From contig CM106585.1 of NCBI GenBank assembly GCA_048013815.1, positions 7,626,001-7,690,000 on the forward strand: DNA of 64,000 nt. The letters run 5' to 3'. The position numbers and the translations under genes were made by a program. Below are positions 13,018 through 26,674 of the stretch, in pieces (positions within the stretch are counted from its first letter, which is position 1; each line of letters begins with the position of its first letter). The DNA is from Setoptus koraiensis. Its lineage: Eukaryota; Arthropoda. The notes beneath the pieces are model-generated. The model did not search any database, was not told where the DNA came from, and saw nothing but the letters and a program-made list of their open reading frames with translations.

Positions 13018-14290
13018 ATGACAGAGGAAAGCCTAGGGGGCGCCACCAGCCATTACAAAGTACCTAAGAGGGCGGTGTCAGCGTTGAGAGAGGCAGTTAA
13101 CTACAACGACACTCAACTACAACCTGTTGCCGTGCCTACAGCCACTGGCCAACAGCAGCAGCAGCAGCAACAACAACAACAACAACGACAGGACAACAAC
13201 AAGTACAAGTCAAGAAAAAGAATTCAAAGTCAAAGTCACAAAGTTAAGGCGCCGCCCGGTGGCCAGATCATGGCAACTAATGGAACTGTTGTTGCCCGTT
13301 CCAACTCGACTACAACCACAACAACGGCAACAACATCACCGGCAACAACAACTGCAACTGCAACTGCAACTGCAACAACACAAACAACAACAATGGTAAC
13401 TGGTGCAAATCAAGCTGGTTGTGCTGCCGCCGCTGTTGTTGTTGTTGGGTGCTCTAAATTAGTCAAGACAAAGGAGCCGCAATTGTGTCGTGAGTTGCAA
13501 CAGCAGCGATCCAATCAAACCACTAATCACTCATTAGCCATTGCAGCCAGACTAGGTGGTGGCGCCGAAATTGCAATCAACCAACAATCAAGGCCTATTA
13601 ATGACGACGACCAATTACAAAAAGACGAAGACGAAGAAGAACACAAATTGATTTTAATAGACTCGTCAGACAGCGATGAAACGAGAACAACAGCAACAAC
13701 AACAGCAACTTACTGCCAGTTACAGTTGAGCAAGTTGCGTCATCCCAATCAGCGCAATCAGCACAATCAGCATCTCAATCAGGCGCATCTTAATGAGCGC
13801 CTACCAACAACAACAGCAACAACAACGACAACCGATAGCCATCATTTGATGCACACAACAACTACAGACAACAATCGCAAGCAAGCGACCATGTTCACCA
13901 GTAGACAGCCGCTGATGATAATTAACAGCAACAGCAACAACAACAACAACAATAAAATGGATTATTCAACAGTGTCTACCAACAGCGACGATACCGACAC
14001 GCACACATTGATGAGCGCAGCCAATAATAGCAACAGGTTGAATGTTGATTTCGACGACGCGTTCGACTTGGATCTCAGCGAGCAGAACATGCGAAAGTCC
14101 TGCAAGAAACTCATGCAAGATCTCTATGCAAATCAGCAACAGCCACCTGTCAAAAGTAATAACACTAATCACGCCAACCGCCACTGCCAAGACACAAAAA
14201 TAAATAATAATAATAATAAAATGATGGCGAAATCAATCAAGCTTCACCACGGCCAGTCCGACATGAGCTATGCGACGCAGCAGCAGCAGC

Positions 14291-14361
<71 letters not shown>

Positions 14362-17300
14362 GTGCAGTCTAGTCAACAATTAGAGTCAGCAAACAGCAAT
14401 CAACAGCCAGCAAAGTGTCGCCGCGGCAATAGTCACAGCAGCAGCAACAACGGCAACAACAACAACAACTCATCAGATGCAGCAGAACAGAAGATGCTAA
14501 TGAACAAGACAACAGCGCCAATCAACAGGATTGGCAGCAACAAGAATAGTCAACAGTTTGATATTAACGATTGCGTAACAATAGCGCACAATCACGAGAT
14601 TACCAAGAGAAAATTCTTTGAGAAATTGGCCGCCAGAGAGCGTGCCTTGGAGGGCAATCAGAATGGTTGCTATTTTGATAATGGGGACAGCAGCGGCAGC
14701 AGCAGTGTTGACAATGATGAGCACATAACAGCAGTGGCAAAGGACGACAAGTCAAAAAGGTCGCAACGGCAAGAAATAAACAACAGTCGTCATAACAACG
14801 CTGCCGATTATGCAAGCCATCAATGTCAACTGACAACCGTCGAGCTACCAGCAACAACAGCGACAACAACAGCGACAACAACAGCGACAACAACAGCAAC
14901 AACTATCAACGACGACACGGAGCAATGTCGCAGCATTGAGGCCGCCGACGAGTGCGAAAAAGAGCTCCTTATCAGAGCGTATCAGTCAATTCTGTTGAGA
15001 AGGGGCCTACAAACAACAAGCAACACGGTCAATCATCACAACAAGACTAGTGGTCACATGCATATGCAACGAGTGCACGTGAATTGCAGCTCACCTGTTG
15101 CTGGTGGCTGCATCATGGTGAGCGATCAAAAACAAACACCAATTGCGTCATCGAATCAAATTTTAACTACTAATCATGTAATAGCATCGTCATGTTTATT
15201 GTGTGCCGATAGTGATAGCCAGCCGTTAAAAAGCAAATTATGTAATCATCATCACAAGCGACAATTGTCGGCTTTTGTGGCCACTAGAGGTCGTGTTGTG
15301 GGCGCCAGTTCGTCCACTTCATTGTCGTCGTCGTCGGGTTCGTCGCTGTTCAGTAGCGAGGACAACGGAGCCGACGACACAAGCAGCGACAATCACATCA
15401 CTACCGGCAGCACGACAATAGCAACAAGTTGTCAACGATATGCTAATGATAATTGTTCGCGTGTTTGCATACAGTACAATCCAGTTGCAACTAATGCCAA
15501 TCACACTGCTAATTACAGCACACACATTATATCAGGCCAACGAGACGACAATGATGACGCAATAGCCAACAAAATAACAAGCAGCTCGGCAGTTGATTTG
15601 TCGCCCCTGGCGACGACAACAGTGAAAATAGAGCCACCACCATCAGACGGTTTCAACAATCAGTTTGATTGTGGCTCGCGTCGCAACTGCTCATCGGTGA
15701 CAGCGCCAACATCGGCAACAGCGACAACATCGGCGACAGCGACAACAGCAAACTTAATGACAACTTATCATCAGGTGGATATAAATAGCAGCATAGGTAA
15801 TAATAAATATGGCACAGATACATTAATACAGCAGCAGCAGCGGCGGCAATGCGCTGGCAACCCGATGACTGACAGCATGTCAGCTGACAGGCAGACCACC
15901 AAGCGAGATACTTACAATTTATCTTGGCTTCATCAGCACACTGATGAGGCCATTAAATCAAGTGGCTCGATGACCTCTAACGGAGCTAACAAACACTTGT
16001 TGCTGGCGGTGGCACCGTCAGCCATCAGCAGCGATCGTACGACAGATAATAAACAAGATGTTGATACAGTTTGTTGCAGTGAGAGAAATATAATTGATAC
16101 AACAACAACCAGCGATGATACAACAACAACAACCAGCGATGATACATCAACAACAACAACATCAACAGCACAACAACAACAGCAAGTTGCGCAACATTAT
16201 TTGCAGCATGACAGTGTGGACGATTGTTGCGAAATGAGCTCCATTATTTATACTTTCGCTAAGCCAATGCGTGTGCTTGACTGTGACACCGACTTGACAA
16301 GTGACGCCGATGCTGAATTAAACAATCACGCTGACAAGTGGCAACAGGCTGCAACACACCAACTAATGAGCGGTTGCTCGCTAATTAGTGGAGCCAACAA
16401 AACAAAAATAGAGCCACACGAAAACAAAGCAACAGACGACAGTGCATCGGCCAGATCAACTGAATCGACTCAATCAGCGAGATCAACTGAATCGACTGGA
16501 TCAGCGAGATCAACTGAATCAGCGAGATCAACTGGATCAAATCGATGGGCTCAATCAGATAGCCAGCAAGTGACAGCAGCAAGCGAGCAGCCAGTGGTAA
16601 TTGGAGTAAAGTCATCAACCAGTGACAATGGCAACAACCAACAACCACAACTGCACGCCGACAAACAACATGAGCTGATTGTGCTGGCTGACGACGATGA
16701 TCTAAATGATGGCCGCTGTTTCTATGCCAACGGCGACAGTGCAGCCAGAATAACTTCACATAATCACAATTATGATGACAAATCAAACGGACGACAACAA
16801 CAACATTTCGCTCGTCTATCGTGCTCGCCATCGATAGACGACAACAACAGCGCCTCTCGTTGCCACTCCAGTTACTACTACTCCAGTAGCGGCGACCGAC
16901 AACAACAGCAACAACAACACGAAAACAATTATATCAACTGTTGTGTGACAACAACAACAGAGACAAACAGCCAACAGCAGCCAAGCAATCGTAAGCATAA
17001 TTACAATTACAATAAATACAATAATAATCATAATTATAATTGCAACGACGACAATTGTTGTTTGCATCGTCATCGTCATCACTCGAGCATCGACAGTTTG
17101 AGTGACGAAATGCAACACGACGACCACTACACAGGTAGCGACAAGGAGCGTGCACTTGTTGCCGCCAGCAACCACCAGCAACAACAGCAACAACAGCAGC
17201 AACAACAGCAACAACAACAGCAGCACTCGATGATGACGCCGACAAAAAGCGCACCCAGTTGCAACAATTTGTCACCATCAGCAACAAACAACAAACAACA

Positions 17301-18450
17301 GAGCCAGTTAGACCTTGATTGGCGCAAGTCGGCAGCAGCGTTATGTCACAGCGCGCAACAGGTTGCCAGTGTCACCAACGACAAGCTGCCATTTGATCGC
17401 GCAACCTTGATCGCGAAACATTTGTCATTTGAGCCGGCCGAGTTAGTTGTGCCAACAGTTGATGTGAGTTGTTTAAATCATCAACAAACAGCAACAGCTT
17501 GCCAGTGTGTCAGTGGCAACAACAAGCAAATCGACGGGTGTCACAAGCGTGACCACACATCACATAATATGATGGGATTGATGGATCGAGCCGATCAGCA
17601 ATCGTCGGCAATCGCGCCCGATGGCTGGCCAACAACAACAACAAAAGCGACAAAAGCGACAACAGCAACAACAGCAGCAACGACAGCGACAACAACGACA
17701 ATGGCAGCAAAATCGCCTAATTGTAACGAGCAGTCGATAACGCCCGACAGCCTGTTGTTGATCGACATTGGCGAGCAATCGCTAATGGAGGCCAATAATC
17801 GCAACACAACAATCAACAGTGTGACATCAGCAGCATCGTCCAGCAACGAAGATAACGGCGCCCATTGCATCATTACAAACAACGATGACATAGTGGCCAG
17901 TTCCACTAGCAGCAGCAGCAGTAGCAGTAGCAGCAGTAGCGGAACTAGCGGCTTGGGTGCAAGTGCCTGTGTCAGTATAAATTCGTCATCGTCGTCTCAT
18001 GCCGAAAGTAGCGAAGATTCGTGCAATGAACACGACACGCACCAACAACAACAACAAACAAAATTGCCAACAGCAACAACAACAACAACAACAGCAACAG
18101 CGACAACAACAACGGCAACAGCAACAAGCTGCAACAACGACAACGACGCAACACAAACAAACAGACACAAATATAATGTTACAGATGACAATGACGTAAT
18201 ATGCGCGACAGGTGATTATCGCGAGCAACAGCAGTCACTTTCAGTGAGCGGTGGCGTTGCATTGAAAGTGCCTGTGAGTGTGTCGAAAAATGACAACAAG
18301 CTGGCTCCGCTTGAGCCCGATCAGATATATCCAAATGCCAATGCAAACACCAACGCCAAGACAGCCAATAAAAGCCAAGTTGCGTCTGATCAAACACGAT
18401 TGAGTGCAGACGATGATGCGCTTACTCATCATCAGCAACAGCAACAACAA

Positions 18451-18481
<31 letters not shown>

Positions 18482-21400
18482 GACAACAACAACAAAAACA
18501 ACGAGCCGCAACGCAACAGGTGTATGCGACTGTTGACAGACAGAAAACGGCGAGCAGAAACGTAATAACAGAACAGCAGCAGCAGCAGCGCCAGCAACGG
18601 ACAATGCAATTGCCTAGACTGGTTGTGTCGAAGGAGCCCTTAATTAGCGACTTGGACACGGCCGACAATCCCAGCGCCAAGTGCAACTCAATTATATACA
18701 AGAAATATCAGAGCGATATGGCGCTCTTCAGCTCAACAACAACGTCGGCCGACAACAGCAACAACAAGAACAACACAAACAACGACAACGCCGCCAGTAG
18801 CAAGGCTTCGAATTGTGCCAACAAGAGAGATCACCATTCGAGCAGCCATAATTTGCAGTCAGCTCATAATCATAGGTCATTGTTGAAGAAGTTTGGAAAA
18901 TTAGTTTCGCGCGCATTTGCCGTGTCCACAAGCGACAACAACAACAGCCACCATGTTGAGCAACATGACACCACCAATGGTCAAGCACGACAACAACAGC
19001 AACAGCAACAACAGGATAATCGTAATAACGAGCTCGGCCAAGATCATCCGCAGCACCCGCAACAGCAGCAGCAGCAGCAAATGCTGGCCGCCAACGGCCA
19101 TGAAACAAGCACCAAGCAGCTTAACAGTCAGTCCTCACCTGTTTTGAGAAAGAATTGCGTGGCTAGAAAATCGTTCATGTCTCGTTTTATGTTGCATCAT
19201 AATAGTAATAGTAATATTCGGCCATCGTTGCATAAAAGGAACTCGCTGACGCGTCACAAGAGCATCAAGTTGAGCAAACAGCAATTGTCAAATAGACCCT
19301 CGCTCACGTCGTCAGTGTCACAAACAACTGATACGGAGCAACAGCAACAACAACAAGCAAACGATAGCGGCCAATTGAGTGCCAGTCACAGAGCGTCGCG
19401 TGTAATGGTGCTGACAAGTGCAAGTCGTAAGGGTGCCAGCAGAAGGGGCTCGCACGCAGACAAAAGGCATCGCAAGTCGTCGAGACGGGCCTCTTTGGAG
19501 GCCAGTTGTGGCCAGCATGCGAGAAGGGGCTCCTCGGCCAGGAAAAACAAACACAACATTAACGATAATGATGCCAGCGGTGATAGTAGTGATGGCAATG
19601 CCAGTGACAGTAGTGGCAGCAGTGATAGTAGCGACAATGGTTTCAACAACAACACTAAACAACAACAACACAAAAAACAACAAAATTTAGATCTCATTAT
19701 ATTGCCGCCTCAAGACGGAGCCGGCGTTTTAGTCAACAGTCATAATGATAGATTGCGAGCGTCACATCATCATCACAAACAACAGCAACAACAACAACAC
19801 ACCACAAACAACCGACACACCAAAGTGCAATACAAAGAGCTGTCCAATCATCATAGTCATCATCATCATCATCACAACAATAGATCTCAGCATGATAACA
19901 ATAATCAATTAGGCCACACAAAGGTGACGCAACAGCGAGTAGCGGTCGAGGGTTGCAATTTAAATGATTTGGCCATAGTGACCAGTGTGCCGGCAGCACC
20001 AGCAACGGCCACCAACAAACAATCGCCAACAAACAATAATAATTCGCATTCGTCTACCTTTTTGCATAATGTCAAACAAAGAATGAGTTTCCGACGCCTC
20101 AAATCATCTCAATCGTCTGGCGACAATTGCAACAGTTGCCAATGCAAAAACAAGAGAGCAACAACTTTGGATGCAAGACAACAGCGTTGTTGTGCCAGCA
20201 ACAACAACAACAACAGCAAACAACAACAATACGATGCCGGTGACAATAATCTGGCTAATAATAACAAGGCGAATTGCGTTGTTTTGGACGACAAAGATCT
20301 CAGAGTGATCGTCACTAATAACCACAAGCCACATGCCTACGGTAACAGTAGCGCCAGGCGGGCCAACACACTGTCTGCCACCAAGATCACAAATGAAAAA
20401 TTGAAAGCGTAAGTACGCCAGGTGACCCAGTTGTGGGCAACATTGAATTTACTTTCCACTGCCACAACACCGTTCTAACTTCTTCTCCTTTCTCTGGCAT
20501 CGATATTAACTGATATCAACTGATATTGACTGATGTTGACTGATATTGATATCAACTGATGTTGACTGTGCTGTGTACGCATGTATGGTTATGTAATGTC
20601 TATGTTGGTTGTTGGTTGCATGTAAGCAGTCAGAGCTTGGGCAAAAAGAATGGATCTCGTCAATTGGAACAGTTGGTCAGTCTGACAAACGATCCGACAA
20701 GTTATCATGAACGAAAATCGAGCAGCCTGAGTTATAACAACGTTGCAAACAACAGCAACACCAGCACCAGCAGCCACAAATCTTTGCTTTCTCATGTCAA
20801 GGCACTCACTAGAAGCAACACAAATTTGGCCACAAACGTATTACAAAGCGTAACAGGTTCACCTAATAAAGGGCAAGATTATCATCATCATCATCATCAT
20901 ATTGTTGATTTAATTCTTGTAAACAACAGCAACAACAACAACAAAGATGGAAACAATAACAACAACCATAATAAAAACAATCAAGCCCAACAATCAAACG
21001 TGTGGGGCAGGCTAGTTAAAATGAACAAATCAGAGGGCACTAGCACCGTAGAGTTGTGTCGCACCTCTGGAACACCTTGGGGCTTTTTCGTTGCCATTGG
21101 TACTTCCAACAACGTCAAAGGTAAGCCAATATCCACCACTGTTGTGTTGCCCTGCCAACATTAACTGTTTCGAGCTGGTCAACAATTGGCCGACCACACA
21201 CTTTGGCCATTGTTTGTCTCTTGATTGTGCTTGTTTGCAATGACTGCATCTCTCTTGCTCTGCCATTGACATATCACCAAATATTACACTGTCCTATGCG
21301 ATATCAGTCTCATATTAAGCGACCATGTGATGCTGTGTGATAGCCCATGGCTAACAACTGAAACTAGTGCAATGTCTCATCGCATGTCAACCAAACGACC

Positions 21401-22678
21401 TCTATACTTAAAAGTTGCAACGACACTTGACCAGTTGGGCCAGTTATACAGGTAAATGGCAGCTATGATAATGCACACTTGTTGCACTTGTTGCTCTTGC
21501 TGCTCTTGTTAGCACAATGTGCGTGCCGCTCGAAATCACAGTTACTATACACCGACCTCCACATCACCTACAAACACAGCAACACAGATTCGCTTGACCA
21601 GTCCTCACTCAATCCACTGACTGGTCAATCCATTTGACTGGCGCAAGTGACGTTCGTGACCACCCACATGACATATTATATCGCTCTGGCTCTCTTTTGC
21701 ATTGACAGCAATGGCGTGCATGCCGCCACCAGTATCACTTTCAATTGGCTCACATCGGCCTAAAATAACAATGACAGCGCCAGCAAACTAACAACTGACC
21801 AAACGAGAGAGTAATCACTCTTACTTAGCGATATCTGACAACAGTGCAGATAGTTGCAGCCACGATCAAGGTGTATTGTTGCTGCTTGTTTCAGGCTTTT
21901 TTCTTCTGTCAACCATGAAACAACTGCCACTTACACTTGCTACAATCGCAAGAAATGGCCGCTTGATACGATGATGCTCCAGTTGACTCGACACAGATAA
22001 ACACAGGGGGAGAGAGAGAGAGCTGGCAATTTTGTCAACTACCGAGCCAACTATCGATTTCAAGGTTGTTTGTGTGAGCTGTTCCATCGGTCTATATTAC
22101 CTATTCCTTTTCGAGAGACAATATCGACCACACACACAAATAGACATCATCATTATCATCATTAAGTGAAAGATTTGCGAACAAGTGTGCGATGATTATC
22201 TACCATTGCCCTACATGGACACCCCCTCTAAATGACCAATCCTAAACAGACTGTTTTGCCATACACTCGAACGAGATAATCGTTTCTCTGTCATGAATGA
22301 CTTCAATGGTCCGAAGATCAAGTCCACCGACCCCCATTCATAGTGACCAATATAGAGACCAATAACACAGACACAATTCACTTGAGAATTATAACTGACT
22401 TATTTATTTATATATATTATCTGCTTTTCTTTATTATCCCCCTGCTCCAATCCACCACAAATTTCAACTTATACACAGGAGTCTATGTATCGAGAATGTA
22501 CGATGGTCCAGCTACGGAGTCACTGTCCGGACTTATATTTCCTGGTGATCGTATAATAGCAATTAACGACAAATCAATAGAGCACCAACCAGATTATCCC
22601 ATATCTGAAGTGAACAGACAGATAGGGAAGAGCGATAAAATATTGCTTAAATTAAAACTTTACAACATAGATCAATAA
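13018..22678 (+). CDS. Giant low-complexity protein with a C-terminal PDZ domain (three exons)
   Basis: Exons: 13018-20408, 20630-21120 and 22479-22678. Phases agree at both junctions (GC|T and G|GA), giving 2,693 residues. The first ATG after the last in-frame stop (TAA at 12976) is at 13018. Exon 1 is rich in Gln, Asn, Thr, Ser and His, with several polyglutamine tracts (for example 14278-14361 and 18430-18480) and a Ser-Thr-Glu repeat near 16450-16545. Islands of ordinary sequence near 17310-17450 and 19140-19320 are the likeliest ordered or conserved parts. The only recognisable domain is a PDZ fold split by intron 2: it opens with TVELCRTSGTPWGFFVAIG in exon 2 and continues as VYVSRMYDGPA and FPGDRIIAINDKSIEH in exon 3. 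Expected role: an intracellular scaffold binding C-terminal peptides. I do not recognise the orthologue. Exon 3 is duplicated at 26394. Confidence 0.8.
20409..20629 (+). other. PDZ gene intron 1
   Basis: GTAAGT donor directly after 20408 and a TGTAAGCAG acceptor ending at 20629. Reading through the donor meets a stop at once (the TAA inside GTAAGT). The spliced frame continues openly into exon 2. Confidence 0.75.
21121..22478 (+). other. PDZ gene intron 2
   Basis: GTAAGC donor at 21121 and an ATACACAG acceptor ending at 22478. It interrupts the PDZ domain after its carboxylate-binding loop. The second half, from about 22012, belongs to the direct repeat also found at 25927. Confidence 0.75.
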
Positions 22679-22762
22679 ACATGATGTTACACAACATCAT
22701 CACTATTATTATTCCCCTGTTCTGATTACTTGTGTCATATACCGTATGTGTTATCTCAATAT
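22012..22762 (+). repeat. Direct repeat copy A: end of PDZ intron 2, last exon and 3' flank
   Basis: About 750 bases repeated at 25927-26672 with a 3,915-base offset. Reading the two side by side, I see about six substitutions in the first 160 bases, none from about 22170 to 22708, and rapid decay in the last 50. The copy ends where the inverted BTBD9-containing unit begins. It includes an AATAAA at 22674-22679 that overlaps the stop codon of the PDZ protein. Confidence 0.9.
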
Positions 22763-25700
22763 CATGTTCCGAGTCTCTTCTCAACGTATGCTACACGATG
22801 TAGCCTACAACCAACTAATAATCGTCAGATAGCTGTTACTATTAAAGGGATTTTGAGAAGGCGTACAAAACAATTATCATAATAATTAATCTGTTCAGTA
22901 GCGATAGGTCTAATACGAAGTAATAAGCAAGCTAATATATTCAACTAACTGACTAGACATAAGTGACTCGATAATTCTTCTCTACTTTCCTAGCTCAAGT
23001 ACTACGCTATCAGTAGAAAGTGTTAGCAATAGCGCTTGCGATTACTGATAGCAATCTTCAAATTTGCTATCTCGATTAAGTCAGCTACATCAAGTTTCCG
23101 GTTCAAATTATCCTACAAATAACCCACATAATCAATTAGTAATGGTAACAGATAATATCGCGATACTATGGCATTGTAATGACAACTGACCATCAATAAA
23201 ATCCAAACTGCACTCTTTTGATGAAGTATTAAATATTTGTTAAAAAATGTTTTGTTTTTTACTATTGTAATTAAAAATCGCTTGTAGCTAGAAATGAATA
23301 TATATTTATATACAATGATACATAAGTAAATATAAGACTCAGATTGTCTGTGGTGAAGCTTGTCCATGTGTGGGCTCCAGTGATGAGTCGGTTGACAAGG
23401 TTGTTCAAGAAAATATTACCTAGAGGTGATTTGAATGTTATTTACAAGTGCTATTTCCATTACTGACGATTGCATCACTAGTTTTTAGCACGGTACGGAC
23501 ATTTAAAATGTTTGACATATAAGTGAGACTCTTTAGGCAAGTCTGCAGATTTCAATTTTATGAATGTCACAATTTGCGGCTCAATTTTAATCACAATACG
23601 TTCATCGCTTATTCTTGACACCTCCCTGACAATCGTCCAGGGGCCGTTTTCTTTGTCGTTTGATATACTCACAGTGTAGGATGATAAACCAAGATGACAG
23701 TTAGATTGGTTGAGGAAGAAAGCGAACGAATCAATTCTAAATGGCTGAGCAAATTGAAATGTTATTTCGCCTGGGTCACTCCAAAAAGTGCTACCACGCG
23801 CAAAATCAGTTCTGCAATAGAGGTTAGGATTGTTATTTTCGCTAGCGGGACTTGCAGGGCTTACGTTGCAAATATTGGAGGATACTGACGGCGATGAAGT
23901 CTGCTGTGGTGGTGATGAAGATGATGATGAAGATGATGATGAAGATGAACTGCTTGTAGACGCTGCCCTTGCACGACTAAAACTTTCAGGACGAGGACCC
24001 TTGGGACGAGGACTTTCAGGACGAAGACGGAAGTGACGTTTCCAGTAAAGGGGTCTATGGATTCTAAGGTTATGTATAGTAGGCGAAAGGTCGCCGATAA
24101 TGGATGACTTAGGGCATATTATTCCGTCCAGCTCGTCCGCATTAGCACATTTTTTGCTTGTAAGTGTATACACTTCGGCATCAATTGTGTTGTACATACA
24201 CTCAAAATAAACTAACAGTAGCAACATCTCAGAATCTGTTTGGCAATGGTCTAGACATCTAGTACCTGTAATCCGGACATACTTGACGACACGTTTTTCG
24301 AAAAATAAGTGCTGCCAGGACCTGCACCAGTAGTTTGAGTAATCAATTATTTTAGTCCAATTCTTAGAGTCCGTTGATACCTCTATAATGTAGGAGAATG
24401 AGTGTCGATTGTCGTCCAATAAAAGCATCCTTATATTGTTTACAATGAAAGGACGTCCGAAAGCAACTTGAATACATTCCCTCCTTGCTTGGCCTGGCTT
24501 TGCAATAGTATGATTTGTGCATGTTCTTGGAGTATAGTTTCGGTCGCTAGAATCAATCAAGTCTTGCTTATGTCGACCTTTTTGAGTTTCAGCATAGTAT
24601 TCCCAAGTTGCGATGTTGCGATTATGTATAAGATAACCTCTTATTGAGTCCTCCGTTGTGGCATTACCCTGAGAGAGTGTAGACAAAGTAGCTAAAGGTG
24701 TCCTTGCGTCATTCGATCCCGTGTTAGGTGACTTTATGCCGAGAATTTTTCTCTCACTTAAGCTAGTATTGATATTATTGGGGCTAGGAACATGTTGCTT
24801 CAGAGAAGATTGCCTCCGCTAATGAATTATTGAATAGGAAAAGAGTAATGATTCACGATAAGAATTAGTAAAAAAGTTACTAAATTTGAATTGGAATTTT
24901 ATTCTTTTGCTGATGTGCCATACTACTCACCTTGCCAATTTTAGTTGCCATTTGTGCCTTGTTGTAAGGTATTTTGTACTCGCAGAATATTGCTTTTATT
25001 TCTGATGATTTAAGTAGTGATAGCCGCACGGATGCGAGTAAATCTTCAAGAAGTTGTGCTCTGACAACTGGAGATCCAGTGGCCCTCTTACTGTAATAAC
25101 TGCATATGGCCCTGAGAATTATAGGCTCGGGGGCATAAAAAGAGTTACGCTTAACCATTGTTTTTATCTCATCTACATCTAGGTCTAAAAATTCCTCGTG
25201 TTTAAGGATACTCTCAGCGTTTTTATCAAAATAGCGCTCGCACGAGATTAATAATTGATTGAGATCATACATTTTAGCCGCCCTGTAGATGGACCAAATA
25301 TTCTCTTGATCTATGTGTAGCCTAAGGTATTGTGATATATCGCAGACTAGATTGTTGAAACAAAATGTTCTTGCAGTACCCAATAGATCGATAATATCAC
25401 CCGAAGATAGGTCATGAAGTGTCAATCTTCCAGAATAAACATATTTAAGTAATAATCTAAATGATTTCAAATCTGTATCAGGTAATTCAATTCTAGTTAG
25501 GTCTGATTCTCTCATGCCATTGTATAATAGTGCGTTGAAGTAGTCGCTCCTAACAGCTAATATGCCTCTATTAACTTTAACTTCTTGTCCTTCAATGATG
25601 AGGGTGAGATCACTCATGTGCGATTGTTCATAAAGGGATGAAATATCGCCATTGAACTCTTCTAAATGCTCTATCGTTTCCATTTCGTCAATATCTGTGA

Positions 25701-25860
25701 TGGAATAGTAGGTGTGATAATAGTCGTGGTATAATACTAATAATAATGGTTTAAGAAATTGTGTGGATATATAGAGTTTGGTTGTTGTGTTTTTCTTTGA
25801 GGTATCAATTATATTGTATTGGGTGATGTGATAGTAATAGTATATACTTAATGATAATGA
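22763..25860 (-). repeat. Inverted duplication unit, copy 1 (BTBD9-like gene plus flanks)
   Basis: The reverse complement matches 32020-35052. It covers the gene, about 170 bases upstream of its start and about 700 bases downstream. Identity is very high in exon 1 and in the 3' flank between about 22865 and 23110, and lower in exon 2. Confidence 0.9.
23478..25683 (-). CDS. BTBD9-like BTB-BACK-discoidin protein, copy 1
   Basis: Two exons on the minus strand: 25683-24931 and 24818-23478, joined in phase 0 across a 112-base intron (GTGAGT donor, CATTAG acceptor), giving 697 residues. The order matches metazoan BTBD9: a BTB/POZ domain (about residues 18-90, with MSDLTLIIEGQEVKVNRGIL), a BACK region (about 125-225), and two F5/8 type C (discoidin) domains (about 310-450 and 555-690, ending VKHFKCPYRAKN). 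BTBD9 proteins are thought to be cullin-3 substrate adaptors with neuronal and iron-related roles. The linker between the discoidin domains carries a serine run (AGC/TCA-type triplets, 23905-23955) longer than in copy 2. The gene lies antisense between two copies of the PDZ gene's last exon. Confidence 0.85.
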
Positions 25861-25926
25861 TATGTGTAGCCTAACGTAGCCAGTTTAGTTCAAAATTGAA
25901 AAGTTTTGCGACCACCCTTTATACAG

Positions 25927-26672
25927 TTGTGAGAGAGCTGGCGATTTTGTCAACTACCGAGCCAACTATCGATTTCAAGGTTGTATGTGTGAGCTGTTCC
26001 ATCGGTCCATATTACCTATTCCTTTTCGAGAGAAAATATCGACCACACACACAAATAGACATCATCATTATCATCATTGAATGAAAGATTTGCGAACAAG
26101 TGTGCGATGATTATCTACCATTGCCCTACATGGACACCCCCTCTAAATGACCAATCCTAAACAGACTGTTTTGCCATACACTCGAACGAGATAATCGTTT
26201 CTCTGTCATGAATGACTTCAATGGTCCGAAGATCAAGTCCACCGACCCCCATTCATAGTGACCAATATAGAGACCAATAACACAGACACAATTCACTTGA
26301 GAATTATAACTGACTTATTTATTTATATATATTATCTGCTTTTCTTTATTATCCCCCTGCTCCAATCCACCACAAATTTCAACTTATACACAGGAGTCTA
26401 TGTATCGAGAATGTACGATGGTCCAGCTACGGAGTCACTGTCCGGACTTATATTTCCTGGTGATCGTATAATAGCAATTAACGACAAATCAATAGAGCAC
26501 CAACCAGATTATCCCATATCTGAAGTGAACAGACAGATAGGGAAGAGCGATAAAATATTGCTTAAATTAAAACTTTACAACATAGATCAATAAACATGAT
26601 GTTACACAACATCATCACTAGTATTACTACCATATTCTGATTACTTGTGTCGTATAAGTGTTATCTCAAATT
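25927..26672 (+). repeat. Direct repeat copy B of the PDZ last-exon region
   Basis: Partner of 22012-22762. It starts just beyond the promoter side of the BTBD9-like gene and ends about two bases before the HRD1 stop codon on the opposite strand. The whole central 540 bases, including intronic DNA, look identical to copy A. Confidence 0.9.
26394..26593 (+). CDS. Second copy of the PDZ gene's terminal exon
   Basis: Encodes exactly the same C-terminal PDZ half (from VYVSRMYDGPA to the stop) as 22479-22678. The ATACACAG acceptor and the AATAAA overlapping the stop are both retained. If spliced from the donor at 21120 it would give the same protein with a 5.3-kb intron and a different downstream 3' UTR, transcribed across the antisense BTBD9-like gene. 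It could equally be an unused duplicate. There is no sequence damage to decide. Confidence 0.5.
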
Positions 26673-26674
26673 CA

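Noticed and set aside
16385-17330. Leucine/valine- and cysteine-rich antisense frames resembling membrane proteins
   Set aside because: They are the complements of CAA/CAG/ACA coding repeats in the PDZ gene's first exon, which gives hydrophobic peptides in the antisense frames.
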